From positions 668,911 through 732,910 of the forward strand of contig MEHQ01001058.1 in assembly GCA_008828725.1 (NCBI GenBank): a stretch of DNA of 64,000 bases, written 5' to 3'. The first letter of the stretch is position 1; each line of letters begins with the position of its first letter. A program made the position numbers and the translations under genes. Source of the stretch: Saccharina japonica (taxonomy: Eukaryota; Sar; Phaeophyceae; Laminariales; Laminariaceae). Below, piece by piece: positions 21,790-33,100 of the stretch. Under the pieces are notes generated by a model. The model was given only the letters and a program-made list of their open reading frames with translations, did not search any database and was not told the origin of the DNA.

Positions 21790-24700
21790 ATGGACATGGA
21801 TGCTCAGCAAGGCGACCTGGCGGCTTGCAGCGAAGAAGATGGGGCCGTTCGCTGTCCTCTGTGGCGGCAAGTCCAGCAGGAGGCGCGCGTGATGGTGGGT
21901 TGGGTTGGCAGTCGGGTCTTTTTGCGGGTCTTTTCTCGTCTGTCAGTTGGTAAAGGTATACGCAGCAGAAACACAGCGCACAGCGAGGCACAGCAGAGGA
22001 GGTCTTTTGGCCCTTTGTCCCTCTCCTTCGTCGGGATTTCAAAGCGTAGCATTACGCCGCATTTGGCCGAGGAAGCTCGGGTCTAGCTCGGGTCTACAAG
22101 CCAAAAAGCTTTGTCTAGCTTAGCCCATGCAGAAAACCGGCTGACTCGCTGCGCGAGCAACCCCTGCTGCGCCGTGTATACCCACTTAGCGCAGTGTTTG
22201 TTTTTTACGAGAAAAGTGACGACACCGTCGAGTCCAATCCAAAACGTAAGCAGTCATGCTGATCATGTGTCGCAAGACTGCACCCACGTTTTTGGTGTAA
22301 ACTACTTGGAATTAGAGTTGAATGATATGACTGTATTTGCAACGTGTGATACCATGGTTTCGCGTGCGCGTGGTACATACCAGAGTACAGCAGTACCGGT
22401 ACGAGTTCGTGCTCGTGTAGAGTACGGCGTACGGTATATCTGGTCCTTAGGATAAATAGCTATCACAGCGGGCAGCAATAGTGGGATGGAGGCACGGGCG
22501 TAGTAGACCCAACCTACCAAACCGCTAACCATAACCCTGATCCCAACCTGGAGCGAAAACGGTCCAAAACAGGCCAGAAACGCGGCTGCTAACCCTGGTC
22601 CTAACCCGGAGCCAAAATAGACCAGAAACGCGGCTGCGCCGCTTTCGCATGGATGGTCGAGGGAGATATCTCCAACTGCTGTTGTGGACCGCGATTTGCC
22701 TCGCCTGTCGCTAATAACCACAAAAGCGGAGACTAAACAAGTCCCAGAAAAAGCAAATTCCACCCTAAATAAAAGGCGTTGTTAGCAGTACAGCAGCAGT
22801 AGTAGTGCAATAGTGGCCCCTCTATAGCGCCGGTTGAGCAGCGCCGGTTGCCCCATGTACGTATAGCGCCGGTGAAATCGCTTGGCACAGTTTTCCGTTT
22901 CCATGCTAAAACCTATATATTCCCCAGTCCGGAGTATCGCCGGTTGCCCCATGTATACGCGTAGCGCCGGTGAAATCGCCTTGGCACAGTTTTCCGTTTC
23001 CATACTAAAACCTATATATTCCCCAATCCGGAGTAGCGCCGGTTGCCGCTATCATATAGCGCCGGTTTTTCCCGCTGGCACATACCGGCGCTATAGCGGG
23101 ACCACTACTTTATACAACAGTACGTATCATAGGAGTATTAATAGTACAAGGACACCTATAGTTAGTAATAAGAACACGAGTAAATGAGAAAAAAAGGTAG
23201 GCTGAGATTTACAGGAAACTACGAAACTCCGCATTCGTTATACTGAAGTTAGTGTAGATCGCACCCATTCTCGGACAGGAAATCCAGCCTGGACCAGCTT
23301 TCCTGTTTCTCATTTGGTGCCCTGTACTATTGCTGCTGTATCAATAGTATCTACTCCAGGTTCGACGAGTATATATGTATGTCCCGGCAGCAAGGGGGTT
23401 GACTACCTTAAGTCCGGCCCCTCCAAAATCCCCGGAAGCTTTTCGGCGCCTTTCGATCCTGCAGCCTTAGGCGATTCCGTCGCCCCGCTACCTGACTTCT
23501 GTCGCTCGTCTCTGTCCGACCCGGGCTTATCCCCCTGTTGTCTGTCATACCGCGTATTCAGCGTCCCCCAAGGCGTTGTATGTTGTCACAGCTTGCGGAA
23601 AGCATTTTCTATCGTAGGAGGTCGCGGTCTTGTCCCCCCTGACGACCTCGCAACGTAGTCCTCCTGTCATGTTCGCACGAATCCCTGTTGGACCCAGCTA
23701 AACATCGCAAAAAGGTCCCGCCAGCCCGCGCAACCCTACCCCCACTTCGCTGAACACAACTGCTATGCGTACGTCCAGCAGCAGTACCATCCCACTTTTC
23801 ACATACTGCACCCCAGTTTTGATGTACCTGTTTGTGTCTTACTTGGCGTCTCTCCTACCGCCCCCTTTACTATTGATAGATGAAGGAAGAGCCTGCCCTG
23901 GCAAGGTACTTCCGGATGACGCTGCTGACGTACGACACGATGGAGCGCGCGCTGGCCTACCACCTGGCCTGCAAGCTTGGCAACGACTCGGTGTCGATGG
24001 AGACTTGGGATGAGCTGCTCGCGGACGTGCTCGAGGCGCACGCTGAGCGGCTTGGGGTATTTTTCCGCTCCGACCTCGTAGCGATCCTCATGAGAGACCC
24101 CGCAGCCGAGGGCCCGGCGCACGCTTTTCTCAATTTCAAGTGAGAAGTAACGATGTATCGTCCTTAGGTTGCTCTTGTCTTGCTGTGCTTTGATTTTTCA
24201 GGCGATGCCCACGGCCTGCTGCTGCTGCTGTTGTTGCACGGCGACCGATTGTTTGATGCCCTTATGTTGGTATGATAATGCGACAACAACCGTCATTGTG
24301 GATTGAGGCGGTATCGTGGGGTGTTGTTGGGGGTGGCGTTTTGGTGGCCACTGTTGGTGGTGGCCTTTTCTTGTCCCTCACACACCCCAGCAAACATGTA
24401 CTCGGATGAGATTGTTACGGTGAACCGCCAACCGGTTACCTGGTTTAAAGTATGAGCCCGCCAACAAGAAACACGTAATCTGAGCAAGCCTTAGAACCTT
24501 ATTGTGGCAGCACCCTCGAACAACCTTTAAGAAAGGTTAACATGTAGGATTCAGTGTAGCGTTCGCCGCTGAGCACGATTTCTCAACCCAAGGTTCTTGA
24601 GCGTCCCCCCCAAAGTGAGCCTTGTGTTCTCATTAGCCTTATAAGGTTATTTCTTATCCGTGGGCCTTTACGACGTACTATATATACCCTTAACCCCCCC

Positions 24701-26518
24701 TCAAGATCCGCGTTTTCCTGTCAGTCCTCCTTCTTTCCCTCTTCTTTCTGGTACTTACTCCCATTCACATCTCCTTCTCCCCGCTCCCCCTCCTCGTCCC
24801 CCTCCTCCGTTCTTTCCCTTCCCTTCCGACGGCTTACCAGGGGTTACCTCGGCTTGCAGGCCAGCCGCATTGGGCACGTTTTGTGGAAGGAGGAGCGGAA
24901 ACCGCTCGCTCTGGCCATCCAGAGCCGGGTGTCGGAAGTGTTCGGCATGGACATCCACCCCGGCTGTGTCGTCGGAAAGGGCGTGATGATCGACCACGCC
25001 ACGGGCGTCGTGTTCGGAGAGACAGCCGTCGTGGGCGATAACTGCACATTCCTGCACGGCGTTACTCTGGGGGGGACGGGGAAGAGCCGCGGGGACAGAC
25101 ACCCGAAGCTGGGTTGCGGGATACTGGTCGGTGCGGGTTCCATGATATTGGGAAATATCGAGGTCGGGGACGGGTGCAAGGTGAGGAAAAATGCGATGGT
25201 TGAGAAGGTGATCCAACCGTGGAGCCACCAGTGACACATGAACGGAAGGCTTTATTATACCTGGTAGTGTATAGACCTTGGCCCCCACGTTGATAGAACA
25301 TGGTTGAAACAACTTAACTTACTTGACTTCAGCCCTTTTACTACTGCCTATGCACCTACAGCGAGTGCATCAACACATTTCTGACTCTAATTTCAAGTAG
25401 TTTCACCCTAAAACGGGAGTGTCGTCAGTCCTGAAGGGGTTAGGCCCTAAAACCCTAACCTCAACCGCTTGAGAAGGGTTATCGGGATAAAGATGTAGTG
25501 AGGCGTTAGTGTGGAGTATCAAATCATTTTTTTGAACCTGGGTCTAGTCGCAAGCACTGCTGCTGCTGCGTATTCGCTCCCTTCTGCTGCTGACTTTTTT
25601 TTGAAGGCGGGTAGACTAGTAGTTGCTTGGTATGGAATCTGAATGCTGCTGTATGTTTTGATTATACGTATGGTATGTACGTATTATAGGAGATTTTATT
25701 GCAGCCTGGCGGTGTTTTCGTCTGTCGGTAGTGGGCTACGGGCATTTTGATTCCCCGCCGCAATTCAGGCTACGGGCATTTTGACTCTCCGACCAGGGAT
25801 TTTCCACCATTCAATTTGTTTTCCCTCTGAAATAGAGTGTCCTATGGGATATATCTTGCATGTAGGAAATATCCGTCCTGCTCGTGCTTGACGGTTGCAG
25901 CACGAGGAATGTTACCTGGGTTATGCAGAGAGGTCCACGCTGCGGGTTTTTCCGTGGTTCGCCGGACTGTCAGATGCCACAATTCACGCGCACGTCGTAT
26001 GCTCAACAAAAAACTGCTTCCCGTACTGCACATCTGGGTTCCGATACCGCTCCGTTCGCCATTGAACGACCACCCATGGAAGATTCTTCCAAGTGTCCAG
26101 TCACCACGCCTTGCGTCCAACCTTCCCCAAGCGCTTAACGCTCTCTCCCCTCCCCAACCCCCGGACTTGTGGCAATTGCACTTGGACGATGCAGGTAGCA
26201 GCCGGGTCGGTCGTTTTGAGGAACTTGCCCGCCCGCACCACGGCCGCGGGAGTTCCGGCGAAGGTTATCGGCGTGGCCACAGAGGGGCGGCCATCGGAAA
26301 CGGTAGACCAAAATCTCAAGCACGTGCTGTACCACAGGGGCAGCAACGGCATCGGTAACAGCGGCAGTGGAACTCCCGCGGGCAGTAAAAGCGGCGGTTC
26401 TCCGGGGTCAGGGGCGGGCGGCGCCGGTACTGCTGCGCGGCGAAACGCGTCGGGGACTGCTCGTAGAAGGAGTGTTGGGTTGCGAGGGATCGAGGAGAAG
26501 AGACGGAGCTTCTTGTGA
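21790..26518 (+). CDS. SAT: Serine O-acetyltransferase
   Basis: Four exons, 21790-21894, 23880-24139, 24841-25180 and 26195-26518, encode 342 residues. The enzyme transfers acetyl from acetyl-CoA to serine, the committed step of cysteine synthesis. The N-terminal helical domain (WRQVQQEARVM, then EEPALARYFRMTLL) leads into NFKGYLGLQASRIGHVLW across the exon 2/3 border. The left-handed beta-helix follows, with D108 in RDP, D173/H174 in MIDHATGVV, and H209 in GKSRGDRHPK, matching the catalytic Asp and His residues known in bacterial CysE. Exon 4 closes the domain with VAAGSVVLRNL and AGVPAKVIG, then adds about 80 residues rich in Gly, Ser and Arg. The ending RRSFL lacks the C-terminal isoleucine that binds O-acetylserine (thiol) lyase in plants and bacteria. 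No clear organelle leader is seen from the first ATG, and the upstream in-frame stretch has no Met before a stop near 21682. Confidence 0.88.
22813..23105. mobile_element. TA-flanked MITE with GTGG...GCGCCGGT ends and an internal duplication
   Basis: The left end GTGGCCCCTCTATAGCGCCG and the right end in reverse GTGGTCCCGCTATAGCGCCG match at 18 of these 20 positions. TA is present on both sides (22811-22812 and 23106-23107). The inside holds two tandem copies of a roughly 107-bp unit with GGTGAAATCGC, CTTGGCACAGTTTTCCG and CCTATATATTCCCCA. The element sits in intron 1 of the serine acetyltransferase gene. Confidence 0.7.
25333..25439. mobile_element. Decayed copy of the TTAA-type MITE
   Basis: The copy starts CCCTTTTACTACTG, holds GACTCTAATTTCAAGTAG and AAACGGGAGTG, and ends AGTCCTGAAGGGG. 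These parts line up in order with the intact 7635-7723 element. The flanking TTAA is no longer perfect. It lies in the last intron of the serine acetyltransferase gene. Confidence 0.6.
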
Positions 26519-27504
26519 AGTAGCAGTGTTCATTTTTTTCGTTTTTGTTTGTTTGTTTTTTTGTCGCGAGGGGAGGTCGCCAGCAGATGCCGGGGTCGTG
26601 GCATGATGTTGGTGGTGTGTGTGTCTGATGCTCTGGGCTGACGAAATATCTGTTGTGGTGCGTGGAGTTTTTTTTTGTTTTATTTATTTTTATTATCATG
26701 TTTTTGGTAACGGTTGACAGGGTTAGGGTTTGCGTTTTTATCTGTCTTAAGAGGAGGGGACCCTACATTTTTGGGGCGGGGGTGAGGTGGAGACATTCTT
26801 CGTGTATGCTACGAGTATGGTATAAATGTGCAGTCTTTTTGTGCCATAATATATACCCGTTTATACAAGAATTCTATTGAAAAAAAAATAACCTATAGGA
26901 AAACTGCGGGCACCAAATGTCTTTTTCTCTATACGAAGCGTTTTTCCGGCGGGCGCGAATTGTGTTTTATGTTTTGCCCCAGCCCTCGTCTTGAGATGAT
27001 ATTTCTTGTCCCGAGACACTGAATGGTGGAACCCGGGTGCTGTTGAGGGCCTGTCGAAGAGCATGTTCCTCGCGCCGACCCTGCATGTGCGTCGGAACCA
27101 CTGCGTTGCGGCAAAAAGACCATGTTGATCAGGGGGCTTATTTGGAAGAAATACCGCTGCCACATGCGTGCGTACTTCGTCCTATTTTTTTATAGTATTT
27201 CGTGGTTACGGCGAAATTTTGGCATTGCCGACAGACGTTTTATATATATTAATAGTGAGTCGTGCTGCGTGCTAAGACGCGTTGTAATCGCCCCTTCGGA
27301 ACGATGGTTGGGTAGCGGGCGGTAGAGCACTCTCCTCACCAAGAACTGCGGGCAAGTTTTGGGACTATTGATAGAGCTTTGTTCATTTTTGCAAGACTAG
27401 GTTTGCTTGCTATATTTGCTATACGTACGTAGGTGTCTGATGGTGCTTTTTTGCGCGAGTTTGCCGACGTTTATCGCAGCGTATCGAAGTTTTGCGAGCG
27501 TTTA
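26519..27504. other. Intergenic, T-rich, nothing recognised
   Basis: The 3' flank of the serine acetyltransferase gene is T/G-rich. No poly(A) signal could be chosen with confidence, and no protein-like open frame is seen. Confidence 0.4.
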
Positions 27505-27706
27505 GGGCCCGAATTAACGAGTATAAAATAAATTCAATTTGGAAAAAATTAAATTCAAATTCGCTTTTCATTGGTCAACACACGCACCAGCACCAAAGAT
27601 TATGCCCCTAATCTTTGGTGCTGGTGCGTGTGTTGACCAATGAAAAGCGAATTTGAATATTGTTTTTTCCAAATTGAATTTTTTTCTTCTTCGTTAAAAC
27701 GGGCCC
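27505..27706. mobile_element. GGGCCC-ended foldback MITE, copy 2
   Basis: The 202-bp element is almost entirely an inverted repeat. GGGCCCGAATTAACGAGTAT at the left faces GGGCCCGTTTTAACGAAGA read in reverse from the right. The central arms ACACACGCACCAGCACCAAA and TTTGGTGCTGGTGCGTGTGT meet around ATTATGCCCCTAAT. Perfect TTA duplications flank it (27502-27504 and 27707-27709). The arms are much better preserved than in the copy at 4389-4600, so this insertion is probably younger. Confidence 0.85.
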
Positions 27707-28780
27707 TTACGGCAAAGCGTTGATTTTTGGTTTGTTTGCAAAAAGTAATCCTGGCACTTTTTTTGCCGTACAAATGAAGGACAATCGCGACGAAAGGGGT
27801 TGATGGAGGCCAAAATGCTTCGAAGATACACTCAATCTTTGGTTGGTTGTGTGCCACACGCGAGGCTGCGAGCTCATCATCAATGTTTATCTTCCTGTTT
27901 ACGCGTTTTGTTGTGTTTACGTACGTATATCTTTGCCTTTTCATATGGAGGGGTTGGAACATAACAACAACGGTAACGCTTTTCATCTTCAATTTTGAGC
28001 TAATCATACCACAAAATATCCCGCGTGCTTTCGACCGCCGTTACGCACGAAGTGTGCTGGTGGTGTCCTTGCCCGATTGGTGGACACACTTTGTCTCTCC
28101 GGTGTTCTTGCGGACGAGCGGCTTGGCTTGTTGTTGTTGGTCGGCCTCCAAAATTAATCTTATCCGACAGCAAGGCAAGGACGGGCCTCTGCTTTTTTCA
28201 ATTTGACATCAAAATGTAAATGTTGCAACAATATGAAAGAAACAGCGGCGACCAAGACGTACGGCATTATTGGTTGAAGATATGTTAGCAGATCCTGTCG
28301 TGCCCGAGAATAGTACGTACTTCCTGCAAGGGGGGGGTGCGCCTTATTCGCCTCGTATTTTTGCAGCACAAATTAACATGGGGGGGCTGGCGCGTTTGCT
28401 GATGATAATATGATACCTGGTTTGGGATGGTGTCACCTAATTCAGCCTGCTGTAGTGCTCTATTTCACACGGGAGGATAGCTTGATAGCTGCTTTCTGTC
28501 GCATCAGCAATGCATTGCTCATTGCAGAAATTGTCCTGCTCTAATTCTAAGTAGTTTCTGCCCAAAACGCCGTTGATTTCGGTTCACTAGAAAAGAGGTT
28601 GTCCTAGATTTATGTTTCTTGCTGCATAAGCACAGAGCACAATATGTATACCTGGTACGTGCCAAGCGTACGGGTATCTCTTTGAAATGCACTGCGCAGA
28701 CAAACAAACACTAGGCGGCAGTGGTAAGGCTGCGTATTGGTATAATATCATGAGCTGAATGTGCGGTCTCGGCTCAGCGT
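27707..28780. other. Intergenic, nothing recognised
   Basis: Apart from a piece of the TTAA-type MITE at about 28538-28572 (CTCTAATTCTAAGTAGTTTC, CCCAAAACG), the stretch shows only short open frames without motifs. Confidence 0.4.
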
Positions 28781-28787
28781 TCTACGT

Positions 28788-29495
28788 AGAGATGGCACCC
28801 GGATTCGTGGGAACCGGGTACCCGGAGGCGGGTACCCGGAACCGTCGGTACCGGTATCGTCCCGGTTCCATTTTCATTACCCGCGGTACTGGGGATACCG
28901 GGTACCCGGGTTCCCGGGTACCCGGGTACCCGTTATTAGTTACGCTCCACGGAGCCCCCGATAGACAGCGCACAATCCACAGCATACCCTACATACCTTC
29001 ACACAACACGCCATACACACACGAGACCCCTACCAGCTACCAGCGGAATAGAGATGGCTCCCGGATTCGTGGGAACCGGGTACCCAGAGGCGGGTACCCG
29101 GAACCGTCGGTACCGGTACCGTCCCGGTTTCATTTGTATTACCCGCGGTACTGGGTATCTCGGGTACCCGGGTTCCCGGGTACCCGGGTACCCGGGTTCT
29201 TTCGCATTCTTATTCATTGAGAGAGACGACATGAAGGCTTGTCCTCCCACCTTCCGCCTCACCACGCCTCACCACCCCGCCTGAGGACCGTTCATGCCGC
29301 TCAACACAAGAGTGGAGCAAAATGCACATGTAACCCCGGGTACACGTACGGGAACCCGGGTACCCGGGTACCCGGGTACCCGAGGAATCCGGGTACCCGG
29401 GTACCGCGGGAACCCGGGACAGTACTGGTCAAATCCCACCGAAGGCGGTACTGGTACCGGTTCCAATTTTCGAATCCGGGAGCCATCATGATCTG
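28788..29495. repeat. Three copies of a GGGTACCCGGG-rich element, one inverted
   Basis: The block GAGATGGC(A/T)CCCGGATTC plus GTGGGAACCGGGTACCC begins at 28788 and again at 29050. It runs through GGAACCGTCGGTACCGGTA and ends in strings of CGGGTACCCGGGTACCC. A third copy lies inverted at about 29333-29490 and ends CGAATCCGGGAGCCATCATG. Open frames in both orientations (GTGYPEAGTRNRRYRY and similar) derive from the palindromic repeat. Confidence 0.7.
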
Positions 29496-29981
29496 TCTCT
29501 ACTATTAATACTACGTGAGCAAGGTTGTCCCCTACGTACCGTTCCAACAAGGCCTCCATATACAACGTAAACAAGTCTCGCCGCATCCTTGACCGGAAGG
29601 GCGACAACCGGGCAGCACAGCAGAGCAATTTACCTCCGGTGCCAGACTTCCCCTGGAAAACTTCCCAGCAACAAGCCGGCCGTAGGGTGGCTCTCTATCT
29701 AGCGGCAGTACCTCCGTTCAGCCTGCGCCAGAGTGTTTTTCGTTCGGGGACCGCTGGCGTGCAAACTCCAACTACTCTCAAAAACGTTCAGTTCAACAGC
29801 AGACAGAACGAAGGACACAACACGACACACAACACGCAAGAACACGAGGCAAGCTCTTCTGGAAGAACTCTCGAGACAGAGAGGACAGAGGACACACACA
29901 GAGCGAGAAAGGAGTTGCTTGCTTGTCCCCGTGCAACCAATACCTGTTACGGCTCTTGCCTCGAGCGCTTGACTTGCAGCG

Positions 29982-30109
29982 ATGGCCGACAAGAATTCTC
30001 TTTTCGCGGGAAGGACCGGCGAACGGACTGCGAAGCGAACCGACCCCAGGAAGAAGAAAGCCGATGCCCCGCCGCCGCCACGGTCGCCGCCTCGAGCCGA
30101 GACTTCAGC
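29982..30109 (+). other. Probable first exon of gamma-SNAP (tentative)
   Basis: An ATG in good context opens a basic, Pro-rich 42-codon stretch (MADKNSLFAGRTGERTAKR...). It ends two bases into an Ala codon at GTAAGC. The exon at 33000 begins with the single base needed to complete that codon and ends in phase 0, the phase required by the secure exon at 35939. No other candidate exon joins these as well. Transcript data would decide. Confidence 0.5.
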
Positions 30110-33100
30110 GTAAGCAAAAAACCTCGCTCGTGTGATATGGTGTGTGTATGCATGACACCATGTGAAAGTTTACTTACGAATAGAGGATAGACACTCTACG
30201 TATAAATGCGAGTCCCCAACACGGTTTTTGGTTTGTGTTCCGCAATCGATCAGAGGAGGACTTCCGACACCAAGCTTCTTGAACCGGCTCATGCTTTCAT
30301 GCTTGCATGCTTTCAACTTTCTACCCTTCCTACCTGGTACATACTAAAAGAGGGCTGTGACTTGAGTCGGCTGGTGCTCAGCAGTATTAATAGTATTACC
30401 TTGGCTTCGGGTTACATGCAAAGCATGTTATAAAATAAACGCCAACGGCCTTGGGCACTGCCATGGACACAGGCACCGTCGACGGCGATGTTGTATTTGA
30501 TGCGCCACAGCAGTAGTTTGCAGTAGATATCTCACCCTCTCTCCCTTTCTGCGCGAATGGGGCAATTTATTAATAGGGGTGCACGCGCCCGAAAAAAGGA
30601 AAAGGAAAAAGAAAATTGCAAGTCTTTGTCCGGCGTTTTTCCCGCGGGCTCGGGGGTAGTTCCTCGTTTTGGTCGTTCCTGAGAGTCCTATAACCATACA
30701 CCTGCGGCGGAAGTATTAGCCGATCGACCGCGCCACACACCGATAGCAGGCTGTCACTGTCTTGGCTGTATGACCTCTGTGGATATACAGCAGTATAGAA
30801 GCAACTGTAAATAACCAGATGATGTGCTTTGTCCTACGAATACTAAGTTTAATTCAGCGGTATACATACCCGTGTACCATAACTACGTGGTACACGCACA
30901 CATACATGCACAGCAACAGCAGTAGCAGTATAGTGCAGCTCTGCTGCGGCTGCTGCTGCTGCTGCTGCTGCTGATTGCATGCACAACAGCACTACTCCGT
31001 TCGTACTGCTGCTGCTGTGTACTTGACACGCTGCCGGCATCGAGCTGCTAATAATCCATGTTGTTGGTACTTCGACGTACCACACGACCACATCGAAAAT
31101 ATCTATGACTACGGAGCTGGGAACGCGACAAACTCTTCTGCTGCGGATCGTCCCCACTTATCCATGCCAACAGCAGACGGCGCCTGGCAAGTCTCCTTGC
31201 CACAGGCCGTGCCAAGGGTCGAGCCAGAGGCCGATGTGCGCTGTAGGCGTTGTGCTTTGTCTCGGGACTGTCGCGTGCTTTTTTATGTCATGAAACGCCT
31301 GCTGTCGGTAATAATTTGTGTCACGAAAAAGAAGAATCGTCGTCGGTAATTTGTGTCACGTTTTCATGCACCAACACTGAAAAATCGCCTATGGTGGCAA
31401 TTTATTAATAGGGGTGCACGCGCCCGAAAAAAGGAAAGGAAAAAGAAAATTGCAAGTCTTTGTCCGGCGTTTTTCCCGCGGGCTCGGGGGTAGTTCCTCG
31501 TTTTGGTCGTTCCTGAGAGTCCTATAACCATACACCTGCGGCGGAAGTATTAGCCGATCGACCGCGCCACACACCGATAGCAGGCTGTCACTGTCTTGGC
31601 TGTATGACCTCTGTGGATATACAGCAGTATAGAAGCAACTGTAAATAACCAGATGATGTGCTTTGTCCTACGAATACTAAGTTTAATTCAGCGGTATACA
31701 TACCCGTGTACCATAACTACGTGGTACACGCACACATACATGCACAGCAACAGCAGTAGCAGTATAGTGCAGCTCTGCTGCGGCTGCTGCTGCTGCTGCT
31801 GCTGCTGATTGCATGCACAACAGCACTACTCCGTTCGTACTGCTGCTGCTGTGTACTTGACACGCTGCCGGCATCGAGCTGCTAATAATCCATGTTGTTG
31901 GTACTTCGACGTACCACACGACCACATCGAAAATATCTATGACTACGGAGCTGGGAACGCGACAAACTCTTCTGCTGCGGATCGTCCCCACTTATCCATG
32001 CCAACAGCAGACGGCGCCTGGCAAGTCTCCTTGCCACAGGCCGTGCCAAGGGTCGAGCCAGAGGCCGATGTGCGCTGTAGGCGTTGTGCTTTGTCTCGGG
32101 ACTGTCGCGTGCTTTTTTATGTCATGAAACGCCTGCTGTCGGTAATAATTTGTGTCACGAAAAAGAAGAATCGTCGTCGGTAATTTGTGTCACGTTTTCA
32201 TGCACCAACACTGAAAAATCGCCTATGGTCTCACAGGGAAATGCGCACCCAAGGTAACCAATAAGAAAGAAGCCTTCCATGGACTAGGAAACCCAAAAAG
32301 TCGGATAGTTGGCAGTTGGCACCGCCGCAACTATAATATCTACCAGCTTAAACCTTTAACCAACTATTACATACTGTATTAATAACATAGTGGATAATAC
32401 CTAGCTGGCGACTTTTATTCATCCTTTTTGGAACCCAGCACCCACTTATGGCCGGGTATGTAAGGTACGTTTGATTTTCTCATGAGACTCCAGACGGAGA
32501 CTGTACGAACCTATTCGCGACCAGAGGGGGAGTACGTAACGGCCTAAAAAGCGACAGCAGTCGCAGTCTTACTACCAGCTTCCTATCTTGGGATGACCGT
32601 GCAGCATGTACGAGTACATGTACCTGGTATCATGTTTTATCTACTGCTGTACATACCTTGGTATACAGATCATGTGATTCTATGTTTTGGGTCGTACTCG
32701 AATCTCCTTCCGTCGCGCTTCGGGCACATGCCCTAATACTAACTAAGTACCACTCTGGCGTAAATATAAGGACCGTTTGTACATTAATACCAAGACCAAT
32801 AAGTCCCTATATTCACGCTCAGATTGGTACATGTATATATATACCCCAGCAGCCCGGGCTGCTTCGTGTGACCGATACCGTAATCGCCACTTTTGTTTCC
32901 GGTTTAATCCCCTAAAGCCAAAAGCCAAACGCATCGATAATTTTTTATCAAAATCATGCTTCTCGCTCTCTCGCTCCGCCGTCTGCTCACCTGCGGCAGA
33001 GAGCGGAAGGCGCCTGTTTCGTACAACAGGGGAGGTGCCGCACGAGGAGTGGCGCCCAGTGCTCAACGACGCGAGGTCCAGGTGCGGTTCCTGGCTCCTG

